Assembly: GCA_002422395.1 (NCBI GenBank)
Contig: DIUY01000022.1
Location: 27,083 to 91,082 of the forward strand
DNA: 64,000 bases
Direction of reading: 5' to 3'
From: Methylococcaceae bacterium UBA6146
Lineage (GTDB): Bacteria; Pseudomonadota; Gammaproteobacteria; Methylococcales; Methylomonadaceae
Shown here: positions 18,225-26,848 of the stretch, one piece after another
How positions within the stretch are numbered: the first letter of the stretch is position 1
Layout of the letters: the number at the start of each line of letters is the position of its first letter
Made by a program: the position numbers and the translations under genes
Notes under the pieces: model-generated
Told to the model about the DNA's origin: nothing
The model's input: only the letters and a program-made list of their open reading frames with translations
Databases searched by the model: none

Positions 18225-19421
18225 ATGCGCCCAATTAAGCTTTGCACCCAGACAATCATTCAGTTTTTTATAATCGTGGGCCACTTAGGCGGTGTTGGCG
18301 TGGTTGATGCCAAACCTAAACAAGTTGTGGCTATCGCTTATATATCCCAAGAGCAGGCCACGCCGCCTGCATTATCTAATTTAGATCCTATTGTTAAAGG
18401 TAAAGGCTTGCTAGGCGCAGAGCTTGCGATTAGCGACAACAATACGACCGGGCAGTTTACGGGCCAGCAATTTGTCCTAAAAAAATTTAATGTGCCGCCC
18501 GATGGTTCCGTTGTTGATGTTTTTAATAAAGCCATTGCCGATAAATTCAGTTACCTTGTCAGCTTACTGCCCGCGGGACAAATGCTCAGTATTGCCGATT
18601 TGCCTGCCGCCCAAAAAATGATCCTGTTTGATGCGGCAACCACGGATGATGCGTTACGCAATGAGCAATGCCGCGCTAATGTCTTGCATATTTTGCCAAG
18701 CCGCGCCATGCGTGCCGATGCGCTCGCGCAATATATGATGAAAAAACGCTGGACCAAATGGTTTTTAGTTGTAGGGCGTCGGTCTGAAGACCAGTTGTTT
18801 GCCGAGGCTATAAAGCGCTCTGCCAAGCGTTTTAATATGTCGCTAGTCGCCGAAAAAGTCTGGGAACACACCTACGATGCGCGGCGTACTGCGCAATCTG
18901 ATGTGGCCGTGTTCAGTCAGGTTGATGATTATGATGTGCTGGTCGTGGCGGATGAGCGTGGCGAATTTGGTGAGTATCTGGATTACCGCACTTGGTTGCC
19001 CAGGCCTGTTATTGGCACCCAAGGCTTAATTGCCACGGCTTGGCATCGCACTCATGAGCAATGGGGGGCAGTGCAAATTCAAAACCGCTTTAAAGAACAA
19101 GCCGGACGGTGGATGGAAGAGCAGGATTACGCCGCCTATTTGGCAGTTAGAGCGGTTGGTGAAGCGGCGGCCCGTACCCAATCCAATGAATTAAAACCCA
19201 TTAAAGAGTATTTGGTCAGTGAAAAATTAACCTTGCAAGGTTATAAAGGCACGCCTTTATCTTTTCGGGCATGGGATGGGCAATTGCGCCAACCGGTATT
19301 GCTTTCGGCGCCACGTTCCTTAGTTGCCGTAGCGCCTATCGAAGGTTTTTTACATCCTAAAACTGAACTTGACACCCTAGGTTATGACCAGCCTGAATCG
19401 CACTGCCAATGGAGGAAATAA
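18225..19421 (+). CDS. Periplasmic binding protein of the PQQ-alcohol-dehydrogenase-associated ABC cluster
   Basis: A 398-residue secreted protein with a signal peptide (to about residue 27, VDAKP). It has the type-1 periplasmic-binding fold of branched-chain-amino-acid receptors (GAELAISDNNTTGQFTGQQF near 65-85; later DDYDVLVVADERGEFGEY). It matches by order and neighbours the family named for PQQ-dependent alcohol dehydrogenase systems in methylotrophs and pseudomonads. The ligand is unknown. It is the first gene of four overlapping genes. An AGGAAG lies 20 bases ahead of the ATG, rather far, so the start is somewhat uncertain. Confidence 0.85.
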   Translation: MRPIKLCTQTIIQFFIIVGHLGGVGVVDAKPKQVVAIAYISQEQATPPALSNLDPIVKGKGLLGAELAISDNNTTGQFTGQQFVLKKFNVPPDGSVVDVFNKAIADKFSYLVSLLPAGQMLSIADLPAAQKMILFDAATTDDALRNEQCRANVLHILPSRAMRADALAQYMMKKRWTKWFLVVGRRSEDQLFAEAIKRSAKRFNMSLVAEKVWEHTYDARRTAQSDVAVFSQVDDYDVLVVADERGEFGEYLDYRTWLPRPVIGTQGLIATAWHRTHEQWGAVQIQNRFKEQAGRWMEEQDYAAYLAVRAVGEAAARTQSNELKPIKEYLVSEKLTLQGYKGTPLSFRAWDGQLRQPVLLSAPRSLVAVAPIEGFLHPKTELDTLGYDQPESHCQWRK

Positions 19422-20383
19422 TGTTGGAAAAAAACATCGTCACGTTGCTGTTATTCGCATTGACGGCAACCGCCCATGCCGAAACCGTATTTGTGACCCT
19501 AGAAAAAGATAACGCGTTGGCGGTTGTTGACCCTATCGCCGGTAAATTAATCAAAACCGTACCGGTAGGACAGCGGCCTAGAGGCATTGCGATCAGCCCC
19601 GATAATAAATTTCTCTATGTTGCGGTCAGCGATGACAACACCATAAAGATAATTGATGTAGAAACGCTCAAAGAAGTGGGCAAATTGCCTTCGGGCGAAG
19701 ACCCTGAAACTTTCGCGCTCAATCCGGCGGGTGACACGCTTTATGTTTCCAATGAAGACGACAGTTTGGTGACGGTGATTGACATTGCCAAACGAAAAGC
19801 CATCAAGCAAATTAAAGTGGGCGTAGAGCCGGAAGGCATTACGGTCAGTCCAGATAACCGTTGGCTGATTAGCGCGTCTGAAACCACCAATATGTTGCAT
19901 TGGATTGATACGAAAACCAACGCTATTGTCGAAAATACCTTAGTTGACCCCCGTCCGCGTGCGGCGAGTTTTACTGCGGATAGCCAGCAGCTGTGGGTGA
20001 GTTCAGAAATGGCCGGCACATTGATGGTGTTCGATGTTAAGACCAGGCAGCTCATTAAAACCATCAGTTTCAATGTCACCGGCGTGACAAATGACAAAAT
20101 TCAGCCGGTTGGTGTGGTTATTGATAAACAAAGGCGCAGGGCTTATATCGCCTTAGGCCCGGCCAATCGGGTTGCGGTTGTGAACGCGCAAACCTACGAG
20201 CTTGAAAACGTGCTGCTGGTTGGTTCGCGAGTTTGGAACCTGGCGTTCTCGCCGGATGAAAAACATTTGTACACCACTAATGGCGTCAGCAACGATCTGT
20301 CCATTGTCGATTTGGAAAGCCAAACCGTCACTAAATCAATCGGTGTCGGCACTTACCCTTGGGGCGTCGCCGTAAAACCATGA
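19421..20383 (+). CDS. YVTN beta-propeller protein, PQQ-catabolism-associated
   Basis: A 320-residue periplasmic protein. The ATG at 19421 follows GGAGG by 5 bases and overlaps the upstream stop by one base. A signal peptide (~1-21, TATAHA) leads into seven repeats of about 40 residues with VTVIDIAKRK, VAVVDPIAGK and LSIVDLESQ strands and (R/P)-G-I/V-A-x-S-P-D turns. This matches the propeller protein constantly found in the PQQ-linked ABC cluster. Its job is not established; a docking or cofactor-delivery role is a guess. Confidence 0.9.
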   Translation: MLEKNIVTLLLFALTATAHAETVFVTLEKDNALAVVDPIAGKLIKTVPVGQRPRGIAISPDNKFLYVAVSDDNTIKIIDVETLKEVGKLPSGEDPETFALNPAGDTLYVSNEDDSLVTVIDIAKRKAIKQIKVGVEPEGITVSPDNRWLISASETTNMLHWIDTKTNAIVENTLVDPRPRAASFTADSQQLWVSSEMAGTLMVFDVKTRQLIKTISFNVTGVTNDKIQPVGVVIDKQRRRAYIALGPANRVAVVNAQTYELENVLLVGSRVWNLAFSPDEKHLYTTNGVSNDLSIVDLESQTVTKSIGVGTYPWGVAVKP

Positions 20384-21120
20384 GCGCATCGGTCGCTTTG
20401 TCAGTTGAAGGCTTGGCCTTCTCATACGGTGGCAAGAAAGCCTTGGATGACGTTAATTTTAAAATACGCTCCGGTGAATGCACGTTGCTTTTAGGCCCGA
20501 ATGGTGCCGGTAAAAGCACCTTGTTTTCTTTGATTACCCGACTATACGACACCCGTGATGGCCGTATTGAGTTATGTGGGTTTGATGTAAAGCAACAAAC
20601 CCGTAAGGCATTGGCTAATCTGGGTATTGTGTTTCAGCAGACCACGTTGGATATGGATTTGACGGTTTTGCAAAATTTGCGCTATCACGCGGCATTGCAT
20701 GGCATGGGCGGCAAATTCGCTAACCAACGGATTCAAGAAGAATTGGAACGCTTAAGGCTGTATGAGCGCCGAAACGAAAAAGTGCGGCAGCTTAACGGCG
20801 GCCATAAGCGTCGGGTCGAAATTGCCCGCGCCTTGCTCCACAAACCCTCCCTGTTATTGCTCGATGAGCCTACGGTGGGTCTGGATATGCCCAGCCGTCA
20901 AGCGATAGTTGAGTATGTGCACCAGTTGGCCAGTTCAAAACAGTTGGCAGTGTTATGGGCCAGCCATCTGATTGATGAAGTGTATCCCGATGACCACGTC
21001 ATTGTCTTACATAAAGGCCAGGTCAAAGCGAATGGCACTGTTGATGAAGTCTTAAAAGCCACTCACACGGGGCAGATAAAAGATGCTTTTTACAGCCTAA
21101 CTCAAGGGGAACACGCGTGA
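20380..21120 (+). CDS. ABC transporter ATPase, PQQ-linked (PedB-like)
   Basis: A 246-residue nucleotide-binding subunit. It has Walker A GPNGAGKST (39-47), Q-loop VFQQTTLD, signature LNGGHKRRVEIARA (a departure from LSGGQ) and Walker B LLLLDEPTVGLD. The switch His is in WASHLIDE. ATGA overlap with the propeller gene and GTGA overlap with the permease gene show a single translated unit. The export-type sequence agrees with the ABC-2 permease. Confidence 0.92.
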   Translation: MSASVALSVEGLAFSYGGKKALDDVNFKIRSGECTLLLGPNGAGKSTLFSLITRLYDTRDGRIELCGFDVKQQTRKALANLGIVFQQTTLDMDLTVLQNLRYHAALHGMGGKFANQRIQEELERLRLYERRNEKVRQLNGGHKRRVEIARALLHKPSLLLLDEPTVGLDMPSRQAIVEYVHQLASSKQLAVLWASHLIDEVYPDDHVIVLHKGQVKANGTVDEVLKATHTGQIKDAFYSLTQGEHA

Positions 21121-21920
21121 ATATCATCCATTTTTGGCGTGCTTTATGGGGGATTGTTGGGCGCGAATTATGGCGTTTTGTCACCCAGCGCGAACGTTTT
21201 ATTTCCGCATTAGTCCGGCCTTTAGTTTGGCTATTTGTTTTTGCCGCCGGTTTTAGGGCGGCTTTAGGGCTTGCTATCATGCCCCCTTACGAAACTTATA
21301 TCTTGTATGAAGTGTACATTACCCCCGGTTTGTGCGGGATGATACAGCTGTTTAATGGCATGCAGAGCTCGTTGTCGATGGTTTATGATCGGGAAATGGG
21401 CAGTATGCGGATATTGCTGGTATGTCCGCTACCGCGCTGGTTTTTGTTGCTTAGTAAGTTGCTGGCCGGGACGGGGGTTTCTGTCTTGCAGGTGTATGTG
21501 TTTTTGGGGATTGCTTGGTTTTATGACATTCAAGCGCCGTGGCAAGGTTATTTATGGCTTTTGCCCGCCTTGGTTTTATCCGGTTTGATGTTAGGCGCAT
21601 TGGGCTTGTTGCTGTCATCATTTATCAAGCAATTGGAAAATTTTGCCGGGGTGATGAATTTCGTCATTTTTCCAATGTTTTTTATGTCAACGGCGTTATA
21701 TCCTTTGTGGAAACTGAAAGAATCTAGTGCGCTGCTGCATAATTTGGCGCAATACAATCCTTTTTCACAAGCAGTTGAATTACTCCGCTTTGCCCTCTAT
21801 GCACAATTTAACCAATCCGCGTTCATTTATGTCTTTGTCGCCTTTATTGCTTTTATGGCGGTTGCCGTCATAGGGTATAACCCATCAAAAGGGATGATGA
21901 TAAAAAAGGCTGGCGTCTAG
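21117..21920 (+). CDS. ABC-2 type permease, PQQ-linked (PedC-like)
   Basis: A 267-residue inner-membrane protein with about six hydrophobic segments and the ABC-2 hallmark YDREMGSMRILLVCPLPR (~90-107). It starts with GTG at 21117, overlapping the ATPase stop. ABC-2 permeases are exporters, yet the cluster also has a receptor-like periplasmic protein, an unusual mix kept in this family. Named PedC in phenylethanol-degrading Pseudomonas. The exported compound is unknown. Confidence 0.9.
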   Translation: MNIIHFWRALWGIVGRELWRFVTQRERFISALVRPLVWLFVFAAGFRAALGLAIMPPYETYILYEVYITPGLCGMIQLFNGMQSSLSMVYDREMGSMRILLVCPLPRWFLLLSKLLAGTGVSVLQVYVFLGIAWFYDIQAPWQGYLWLLPALVLSGLMLGALGLLLSSFIKQLENFAGVMNFVIFPMFFMSTALYPLWKLKESSALLHNLAQYNPFSQAVELLRFALYAQFNQSAFIYVFVAFIAFMAVAVIGYNPSKGMMIKKAGV

Positions 21921-21972
21921 TTATCATGATGACTGAACTTTTTTTTAAATATAAAAACAATTCGGTGGGCAA

Positions 21973-23541
21973 TTGAAGCACTCTTTTTTTCTTGTTATTC
22001 CAAAACAAAATAATAACCCGCAACGTATTAAGGAGCTGGAAGAGAATATCCTGAAACAATGGATTGCCCAGTTGCCTATTGCCAATGCCGTGTTGGCATC
22101 ACGCCTTATTTATGATTTTATTTTGGAATTTAACAGTTTGTCTATGACGGCCCAAATGCGGCTTGAGACACTTGAGCTGTTAAGGCCAAGTTTTCTTGCT
22201 ATTGAAGATTATCTGTGTTCAAGGCTCGTAAAGTCAGGATTCCCAAAAGACAGCAATGACCTCAAGGCATTGAAGCTATTAGTGGCATTACAAAGGCAAT
22301 TTACAATAGGTTATTGGATAACACTTAAGGAAATAACGGGCAATGATATTGGCTGGTTTCAAGGCAAGAACGCGGCCCTATCAAGCCACCGTACCCTTAA
22401 AGGCTTAAGTGATATTGTCGTCAGTTATTTTATTATGGGGATGCCTATACCTGACTGGATATGGATGGATTTACATTCGCTTTATAAACTTAGCGTAAAA
22501 ATAAAAAAGAATGCCACACAGGTGCCTCTTAATGATCTGGTGCAGGTTCATAAAACAAGCACGCCAGAAGAATGCTATCTGCAAATTATTTTGCTCAGTC
22601 TTGCCGATCCAACTGGTTTGATGCAAAAAGAAATCAAACTGGTTTATGGTTTTATTCAATCAATAGGCGCATTGATTAGCCTCAAATTAAAGCCTGTTGC
22701 CAATCAAGCCCTACAATGCCTTATTTTGACCGATGGGGATAAGCCACCCTATTTTGAAACGCAAACGGAGTCGGCTGATGAAGAAGCCGATGGTTCTGTT
22801 CCAGCTGTCCTATATATTGATTTTACCCGCCTTTACGAAGCGTTTGAGCAAGGGAAAATTCCTTTTAATGCTAGTCAGGCAAGATTTAGCAGAATGAGAT
22901 CATCAGAAAATAAGGATGATAGGGTGTCAGCAGAATTGCTTGTTTACCTCAAGGAGAGGTGGGCGGGCATTGAATTGAAAAGCACGCCACTTTTTGCTGA
23001 TAGATTGGATAGGCTCTTTGCCATAGGGTTGATGCCAACTTTTAAACTACAAGGAAGGCAGGGCAAAACTAGTGAAGATGATGCTGTGGAGTTTCTGGGC
23101 CATTCTGTATCGGCTGAATTGCTATCCTGCGTGTTTAAACAAGTGGGGGTCTTGTCAGTAGGTAGTTTGGTGAGCTTTAGGAAAGTTGATGGGGCAGAAA
23201 ATAAACGCTTATTAGGTGTCGTTAACAAGCTTGTTGTCGAAAAAGAAACTGGACAGATAAGCTTCGGGTTACAGTTTTTGACAGACCAGCTTGTTCCCGT
23301 CACCTATTCGCATCTTAACAATGCACATCACGAACGCCCTAAAAGTGCACTGTTGTACCATTGTAATGAACAGAAGGGCAAAAGCTTTATCATTACAGAC
23401 TCGTTCATTTTAAAAGAAAATGAAGTTATCCGGCTGTTTATAGAAGCCGCCGACCTTTCTATTATGCTAAAAAACAAGAAAAATATTGGCCTAGGTTATT
23501 GGCAGTTTGAATGTACAAAAGTAATCGCTCCAAAAACTTAA
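21973..23541 (+). CDS. Hypothetical protein, 522 aa
   Basis: I do not recognise it with confidence. It is soluble, Leu/Ile-rich and mostly helical for the first ~300 residues. A linker follows (~265-280, acidic ESADEEADGS), then a C-terminal ~200 residues with beta-like stretches (VGSLVSFRKVDGAENKRLLG, ISFGLQFL) that vaguely recall PilZ or OB-like domains. The TTG at 21973 is the only good upstream start and has GGTGGG just ahead. It may be co-transcribed with the ABC cluster 52 bases upstream. Confidence 0.7.
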   Translation: MKHSFFLVIPKQNNNPQRIKELEENILKQWIAQLPIANAVLASRLIYDFILEFNSLSMTAQMRLETLELLRPSFLAIEDYLCSRLVKSGFPKDSNDLKALKLLVALQRQFTIGYWITLKEITGNDIGWFQGKNAALSSHRTLKGLSDIVVSYFIMGMPIPDWIWMDLHSLYKLSVKIKKNATQVPLNDLVQVHKTSTPEECYLQIILLSLADPTGLMQKEIKLVYGFIQSIGALISLKLKPVANQALQCLILTDGDKPPYFETQTESADEEADGSVPAVLYIDFTRLYEAFEQGKIPFNASQARFSRMRSSENKDDRVSAELLVYLKERWAGIELKSTPLFADRLDRLFAIGLMPTFKLQGRQGKTSEDDAVEFLGHSVSAELLSCVFKQVGVLSVGSLVSFRKVDGAENKRLLGVVNKLVVEKETGQISFGLQFLTDQLVPVTYSHLNNAHHERPKSALLYHCNEQKGKSFIITDSFILKENEVIRLFIEAADLSIMLKNKKNIGLGYWQFECTKVIAPKT

Positions 23542-23765
23542 TATTGTTGTTGAAACAGCAGGTAATTGTTATAAATTACTTGAAAAGATTTTTCATCGTG
23601 GTAAGTTGGTAAATCAAGTGTTTTTTGCCAATCAATTGACGAGTAGAGCGGGAGCTTTTTACGGATTAAAATGGCATCGTTCTTGATTCAATTTGTAAGC
23701 ATTTATGAATGTGTTAAGCGAGCTTTTATAACAATAATAAAATTAAACTATTGTGAGGATAAGAA

Positions 23766-24245
23766 ATGAGTAATGAAGAAAATTCAAATCAAGCTATTGA
23801 GCCGAAAGAAAAATCGTCCGTTAATTTGATGTCGTCAATGTTGAAATTAAAAGAGCAAAATCCAAAAGTTTTTTTTGGGATTATTGGCGGTTTAGTGCTT
23901 ATGGTGCTAGTGATGATAATGAGTGGTGGGGATTCGGCCCCCGAATCAAAGTCAGCCATCAAAAACCTTACGGTAGGCCAGCGATATGTCTTAAAAAGCG
24001 CTAATGCTTACGATCCCGCTGCAACTGTTCGCTTGGTTTCAACTCCCGGCGCAATAGCGGCATACGACGATACTGAAGAAGCTGATAGGACGGGTGTTTG
24101 TCAGCATATGGCCCAAGGTACTCAAGTGACGGCTGTTGATTTCGCTGACGCCTATGGCAAGAAAAATGCCTATGTAAAAGTCAGGATAGAGGATGGCGAG
24201 TGTAAAGGGAACGAAGCATGGGCCTTGGCAATTGACGTCCAATAA
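23766..24245 (+). CDS. Hypothetical single-pass membrane protein
   Basis: A 159-residue protein: charged N-terminus, one membrane helix (~36-52, VFFGIIGGLVLMVLVMIM), and a periplasmic part of ~105 residues. That part resembles a small beta domain (VGQRYVLKSANAYDPAATVRL...), perhaps SH3-like, with a Cys pair (~112 and ~146). A GTGAGGAT ribosome site precedes the ATG. The gene is followed directly by the tRNA promoter. Function unknown. Confidence 0.75.
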   Translation: MSNEENSNQAIEPKEKSSVNLMSSMLKLKEQNPKVFFGIIGGLVLMVLVMIMSGGDSAPESKSAIKNLTVGQRYVLKSANAYDPAATVRLVSTPGAIAAYDDTEEADRTGVCQHMAQGTQVTAVDFADAYGKKNAYVKVRIEDGECKGNEAWALAIDVQ

Positions 24246-24252
24246 AAATAAA

Positions 24253-24280
24253 TTGACAGGCTAAAAAAAATACTTATAAT
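24253..24280 (+). promoter_or_regulatory. Sigma70 promoter of the tRNA-Gly gene
   Basis: Perfect TTGACA (24253-24258) and perfect TATAAT (24275-24280) with a 16-base spacer, 19 bases ahead of the tRNA. Confidence 0.88.
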
Positions 24281-24299
24281 AGCTAAGATAAATTGCAGT

Positions 24300-24374
24300 G
24301 CGGGAATAGCTCAGTGGTAGAGCACAACCTTGCCAAGGTTGGGGTCGCGAGTTCGAATCTCGTTTCCCGCTCCA
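24300..24374 (+). tRNA. tRNA-Gly (anticodon GCC)
   Basis: A 75-nt cloverleaf with acceptor GCGGGAA paired to TTCCCGC, anticodon loop CTTGCCAAG, T-loop GTTCGAATC and encoded CCA. It reads GGC/GGU glycine codons. Confidence 0.97.
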
Positions 24375-24382
24375 ATAAATTC

Positions 24383-24411
24383 AAAAAGCCGCGAACAACG
24401 CGGCTTTTTTA
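24383..24411 (+). terminator. Hairpin terminator between the two tRNA genes
   Basis: AAAAAGCCGCG pairs with CGCGGCTTTTT over AACAA, followed by T-rich sequence. It separates the transcription of tRNA-Gly from tRNA-Cys. Confidence 0.85.
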
Positions 24412-24424
24412 TTTAAAAGTTTTT

Positions 24425-24498
24425 GGCTGCGTAGCAAAATGGTTATGCAGTGGCCTGCAAAGCCATCTACGGCGGTTCGATTCCGCCCGCAGCCTCCA
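24425..24498 (+). tRNA. tRNA-Cys (anticodon GCA)
   Basis: A 74-nt cloverleaf: GGCTGCG acceptor paired to CGCAGCC, anticodon loop CCTGCAAAG, T-loop GGTTCGATTCC, encoded CCA. It lies 163 bases ahead of the integrase gene and is a possible historical integration target. Confidence 0.96.
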
Positions 24499-24532
24499 CT
24501 AGAATATTCAAACAAGCTTAACCGACTACATA

Positions 24533-24567
24533 AACCCGCAAGCCACAAGGCTTAGCGGGTTTTTTAT
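24533..24567 (+). terminator. Terminator after tRNA-Cys
   Basis: ACCCGC-AAGCC-ACAA-GGCTTA-GCGGGT followed by TTTTTT. The same hairpin wording recurs inside the element at 31875-31920. Confidence 0.88.
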
Positions 24568-24596
24568 TGTCCAACGAGGTGCAATGAGGTGCATTG

Positions 24597-24634
24597 ACAT
24601 ACCCCCTTGCTAGGGGGTATCTTTGGGGGCATGT
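24597..24634. promoter_or_regulatory. Integrase arm/att region, left
   Basis: ATACCCCC and GGGGGTAT face each other (24599-24620) and GGGGGCAT follows. The box returns as ATACCCCC just before the integrase ATG. A close match, GGGGGTAxxTTTGGGGGxAT, occurs at 33365. Just upstream GAGGTGCAAT/GAGGTGCATT is a short tandem pair. These are likely integrase or excisionase binding sites. Confidence 0.5.
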
Positions 24635-24661
24635 TGAATTATCCCCGTGGAGATACCCCCA

Positions 24662-25879
24662 ATGGCCTTATCTGATACCACCATAAAGAACGCCAAGCCC
24701 TTACCCGACAAGGCTTACAAGCTACCTGATGAAAAAGGTATGCACTTACTGGTCAACCCCAACGGCGCAAAATACTTCCGTCTTAAATATCGCTTTGGCG
24801 GCAAGGAAAAAGTCCTAGCCCTTGGCGTTTACCCAGACACCGGCCTAAAACGGGCTAGGGAAAAACGCGACGAAGCACGGACGCTATTAGCCGACGGCAT
24901 AGACCCCAACGAAAACAAAAAAGCCCTTAAGCAATCCAAGGCCGATAGCGCGGCAAACAGTTTTGAAGTGATTGCCCGTGAATGGGGGCGGAAAAAAGTC
25001 GAAACGTGGGACGATAAAAACAACCGTTCTAAACGAATGCTTGAACGGAATGTTTTCCCGTGGCTTGGTGGTAAGCCGATAACCGATATTTTGCCTAAAG
25101 ATATTTTGGCCTGTTTACGGCGTGTTGAAGATAGGGGGACTATCGAAACAGCACACCGAACCTTGCAGATATGCGGGCAAGTCTTTCGTTATGCCGTGGC
25201 AACGGGCAGAGCTGAACGGGACATAACGCCGGATTTACGCGGCGCACTACCACCCGCTAAAGGCGAACACTTTGCAGCCCTTACCGAGCCTAAACAAGTG
25301 GCAGAACTGCTACGCGCCATTGACGGCTACCAAGGTTCGTTTGCCTCCATTTGCGCCTTGAAACTTGCGCCGCTGGTATTTGTCCGGCCTGGTGAATTAC
25401 GCGCCGCTGAGTGGCAGCACATCGACTTTGACGCCAAAGAATGGCGGTACTTTGTCTCAAAAACAGAAGTGCAGCATATTGTGCCGTTATCAAACCAAGC
25501 CATTGAAATACTAAAAGAACTGCACCCGCTTACCGGACATGGCCGGTATATATTCCCGTCCGAACGCACACCGCGTGGCGATAGGTGCATGAGTGAAAAT
25601 ACCTTGAACGCGGCATTAAAGCGGCTAGGTTATGGTAAGGACGTTATGACCGCACACGGCTTTAGGGCAATGGCGCGGACTATCCTTGATGAAGTGCTAG
25701 GCTTCCGGCCTGATTTTATCGAGCATCAGTTAGCCCATGCTGTAAAAGACCCGAACGGGCGGGCATATAACCGGACGGCGCACCTACCAGAGCGCCGAAA
25801 GATGATGCAATCGTGGGCAGATTATCTGGACGGTTTGAAGAACGGGGCGCAAGTGATACCGTTTAAGAAAGTTGGATAA
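24662..25879 (+). CDS. int: Tyrosine-type site-specific integrase (P4 family, DUF4102)
   Basis: A 405-residue recombinase that integrates and excises the element. The N-terminal DUF4102 arm-binding domain has LSDTTIKNAKPLPDKAYKLPD and LGVYPDTGLKRAREKRDEAR. The core-binding domain spans ~100-190. The catalytic domain has Arg in FVRPGELRAAEW, the H-x-x-R box HGFRAMART, a second His in HQLAH and the Tyr near YNRTAHLPERR. ATG 24662 is chosen, with GGAG 9-10 bases ahead; a GTG at 24647 is less likely. The upstream tRNA genes agree with the family's habit of using tRNA 3' ends. Confidence 0.95.
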   Translation: MALSDTTIKNAKPLPDKAYKLPDEKGMHLLVNPNGAKYFRLKYRFGGKEKVLALGVYPDTGLKRAREKRDEARTLLADGIDPNENKKALKQSKADSAANSFEVIAREWGRKKVETWDDKNNRSKRMLERNVFPWLGGKPITDILPKDILACLRRVEDRGTIETAHRTLQICGQVFRYAVATGRAERDITPDLRGALPPAKGEHFAALTEPKQVAELLRAIDGYQGSFASICALKLAPLVFVRPGELRAAEWQHIDFDAKEWRYFVSKTEVQHIVPLSNQAIEILKELHPLTGHGRYIFPSERTPRGDRCMSENTLNAALKRLGYGKDVMTAHGFRAMARTILDEVLGFRPDFIEHQLAHAVKDPNGRAYNRTAHLPERRKMMQSWADYLDGLKNGAQVIPFKKVG

Positions 25880-25882
25880 TAA

Positions 25883-26419
25883 ATGACGCTTAGCCCACCA
25901 ACAGCCGATGACATTGCAAATTTACTTTTACTTTGCGCCCCGCCTGAAGCTTTAAAAGAGCTTGATTTAACAGTAGAAACTAAAGCTGAATTCATAGCTG
26001 GTTTTGACGCTATGCGTGTCACTTTAAGAGAAGACATTACCGCTTTAACATTGTATTACGCAACATACAAATTAATCCCATATCGTAAGTCTAAAGAACT
26101 AATAAGGACGCTTTATATCAGTCCTGAAGTAATCAGATCATTGGTTGGGCTTGTGGACGCCGAATCATTTATAGAAGTTGAAGGATTATTGACGGAGATA
26201 GAAAAGGGTAGAAGATCAAAAATAGGAAGCAAAGCTGTTAATTCTAGACATGACAAGCCCGGCGGCTCGCGCGACAAGCGAAGGCAAATTAGAGAAATAT
26301 GGGCAACAGGCAAATACAGCACTAAAGATATTTGTGCCGAAGAGGAATATGCGGGTTTGGGATATAAATCTTTTGGCGCAGCACGGAAAGCATTAAGCGA
26401 CCCCAAAGCCAAAGCCTAG
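25883..26419 (+). CDS. Hypothetical element protein with C-terminal HTH-like segment
   Basis: A 178-residue protein starting 3 bases after the integrase stop. The first half is helical and acidic. The C-terminal part is basic (DKPGGSRDKRRQIREIW, ~128-144), followed by KYSTKDICAEEEYAGLG, which reads like a small DNA-binding fold found behind integrases of this type. Possibly a regulator or excision partner; not proven. Its stop lies in an 18-bp repeat. Confidence 0.7.
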   Translation: MTLSPPTADDIANLLLLCAPPEALKELDLTVETKAEFIAGFDAMRVTLREDITALTLYYATYKLIPYRKSKELIRTLYISPEVIRSLVGLVDAESFIEVEGLLTEIEKGRRSKIGSKAVNSRHDKPGGSRDKRRQIREIWATGKYSTKDICAEEEYAGLGYKSFGAARKALSDPKAKA

Positions 26420-26454
26420 CTCTTACGTCGTAGTGGCTAGCTCTTACGTCGTAG
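26416..26454. repeat. 18-bp direct repeat, two copies
   Basis: CTAGCTCTTACGTCGTAG occurs at 26416-26433 and 26437-26454, separated by TGG. The second copy continues into AGC, giving near dyad symmetry (GCTCT...AGAGC). A regulator site ahead of alpA is plausible. The first copy holds the stop of the 178-aa gene. Confidence 0.75.
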
Positions 26455-26549
26455 AGCGTATTCACGTCTTATTTTTTGAAACTATAGTGATGACTTTCAT
26501 TCACTTAGGTTCAACCATGAAACTACGATTTTTTAAGATTCAAACTAGG

Positions 26550-26572
26550 AAAACGGCGCAAAATGCCGTTTT
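26550..26572 (+). terminator. Hairpin ahead of alpA
   Basis: AAAACGGC and GCCGTTTT with a 7-base loop, then T and A-rich sequence. A probable terminator or attenuator between the upstream gene and alpA. Confidence 0.65.
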
Positions 26573-26614
26573 TAACCGCCTTAACATTTGTGCTTTCTTC
26601 ATTGGAGATCGCAC

Positions 26615-26848
26615 ATGAATCAAGTATTTTATCAATTACCGGAAGCTGGGTTTTTACGATTGAATCAAATTGTGAAGGTGCCTGGCAAATCAGAACCCCC
26701 CATTATCCCGATTAGCCGGACAAGCTTTTTAAACGGTATTAAGTCGGGGAAATATCCCCCTGGGATTTTAATTAGCGAGCGAACACGCGTCTGGCCTGTA
26801 GAAGATATTAAGAAGCTGATCGCTGAGTTGGGGGGTGCTAATGCTTAA
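26615..26848 (+). CDS. AlpA-family transcriptional regulator
   Basis: A 77-residue MerR-like winged-helix protein (FLRLNQIVKVPG, then ISRTSFLNGIKSGKYPPGI and RVWPVEDIKKLI). This is the AlpA/Vis pattern of P4-like elements, where it controls excision and the integrase promoter. ATG 26615 follows GGAGATCGCAC. Its end lies close to the structured leader. Confidence 0.85.
   Translation: MNQVFYQLPEAGFLRLNQIVKVPGKSEPPIIPISRTSFLNGIKSGKYPPGILISERTRVWPVEDIKKLIAELGGANA

Noticed and set aside
26433..26618. 61-codon frame after the 18-bp repeats
   Set aside because: It starts in the repeat, runs through a hairpin and has no ribosome site or family likeness.
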